Shown here: one piece after another, positions 6,280 through 6,611 of the stretch | Position numbering within the stretch: the stretch's first letter is position 1 | Layout: the number at the start of each line of letters is the position of its first letter | From: an uncultured Clostridia bacterium | GTDB lineage: Bacteria; Bacillota_A; Clostridia; TANB77; CAG-508 | Assembly (NCBI GenBank): GCA_944390995.1 | Contig: CALXSA010000052.1 | Location: 1 to 6,611 of the forward strand | DNA: 6,611 bases | Reading direction: 5' to 3' | Notes under the pieces: model-generated | Database searches by the model: none | Told to the model about the DNA's origin: nothing | What the model saw: the letters and a program-made list of their open reading frames with translations, nothing else | Made by a program: the position numbers and the translations under genes

Positions 6280-6546
6280 ATGGCAAAGATAATTATTTTC
6301 AATAATGACACCGACAGGATGGAGGTGTATTACAGAGGGGAAGATGAACCAATGCCATATAATACAAATGGCACATTAAGGGTCAGGGAGTTTAGAGGGT
6401 CAAGCAATTCATCAACACTATGGACGACTAAAAGGACAATGCAAAGTTGGAATAGCCAGAGATATATTTATGGGGCACCAATTCCAGTGGGCTTTGCATT
6501 TAAGAGACCATGGGAAGGTGGACATGGGACACAAAGTCATGACTGA
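6280..6546 (+). CDS. small protein resembling the N-terminal part of a clostridial peptidase-like family; probably truncated
   Basis: The 88-residue protein has no signal peptide and no membrane helix. ATG at 6280 is chosen because GGGAGGA (6264-6270) lies nine bases upstream; the frame extends six codons further left but through the ribosome binding site. The order of segments (AKIIIFNNDT, EPMPYNTNGTLRVREFRGSS, an LWTTKRTMQSWN stretch, APIPVGFAFKRPWEGGHGTQS) reminds me of small clostridial proteins that continue as GTQSQHYAG-(V/L)A(F/L)DV, where His and Asp look like metal ligands of an M15-type peptidase. Here the frame ends GTQSHD-stop, so that part is missing, and no frame downstream restores it. 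This family memory is not verified; it may instead be a complete small protein. It is divergent from fic, with 166 bp between. Confidence 0.6.
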   Translation: MAKIIIFNNDTDRMEVYYRGEDEPMPYNTNGTLRVREFRGSSNSSTLWTTKRTMQSWNSQRYIYGAPIPVGFAFKRPWEGGHGTQSHD

Positions 6547-6611
6547 ATACATACAGTTGAACATATAAAAAATTGTAATAGAAGATAGATAACATTTGTG
6601 TTTTTAGAGGT

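Noticed and set aside
6525..6532. GGGACAC near the end of the last gene as another REP-type copy
   Set aside because: It encodes the GT of a segment that looks conserved in the protein, and the rest of the repeat is absent.

Overview
The window reads as low-GC Gram-positive (Firmicutes, most likely Clostridia and possibly Lachnospiraceae). The reasons are AT-rich codons, strong AAGGAGG-type ribosome binding sites, frequent TTG starts, extended -10 promoters, a PASTA-containing class B penicillin-binding protein and a sortase. The exact taxon cannot be read from the sequence.

Layout. Bases 1-32 are a pure (CA)16 tract at the window edge. It runs into an open frame with no visible start that ends at 524, giving a 5'-truncated, highly charged protein I do not recognise. 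Bases 550-757 hold no convincing gene but are dense in inverted and direct repeats (GTCC/GTCCC motifs, two 23-bp copies spaced 35 bp), like a REP-type element. A hairpin at 758-790 separates this accessory-looking flank from the housekeeping part.

Three plus-strand genes follow, each starting with TTG behind a good Shine-Dalgarno: a class B PBP with two PASTA domains (932-3217), the 16S rRNA dimethyltransferase RsmA/KsgA (3321-4184), and a membrane-anchored sortase with a complete His/Cys/Arg triad (4299-5018). The sortase has its own promoter overlapping the rsmA stop codon. PBP and sortase both act at the cell wall; rsmA acts on the ribosome.

Two minus-strand genes come next. A Fic-domain protein with an intact HPYREGNGR motif (6113 to 5514) is followed by a 55-residue protein (5344 to 5177) that looks like a VbhA/FicA-type antitoxin. 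Together they resemble a class I Fic toxin-antitoxin pair, but the order is reversed (toxin first), about 170 bp separate the genes, and the small gene has its own extended -10 promoter, Shine-Dalgarno and terminator. This is the most interesting part of the window. A 17-bp repeat core lies both in front of rsmA and just downstream of fic.

Divergent from fic, a short plus-strand gene (6280-6546) resembles the N-terminal part of small clostridial peptidase-like proteins and seems to stop just where the catalytic part should begin. The last 65 bases hold nothing I can identify.
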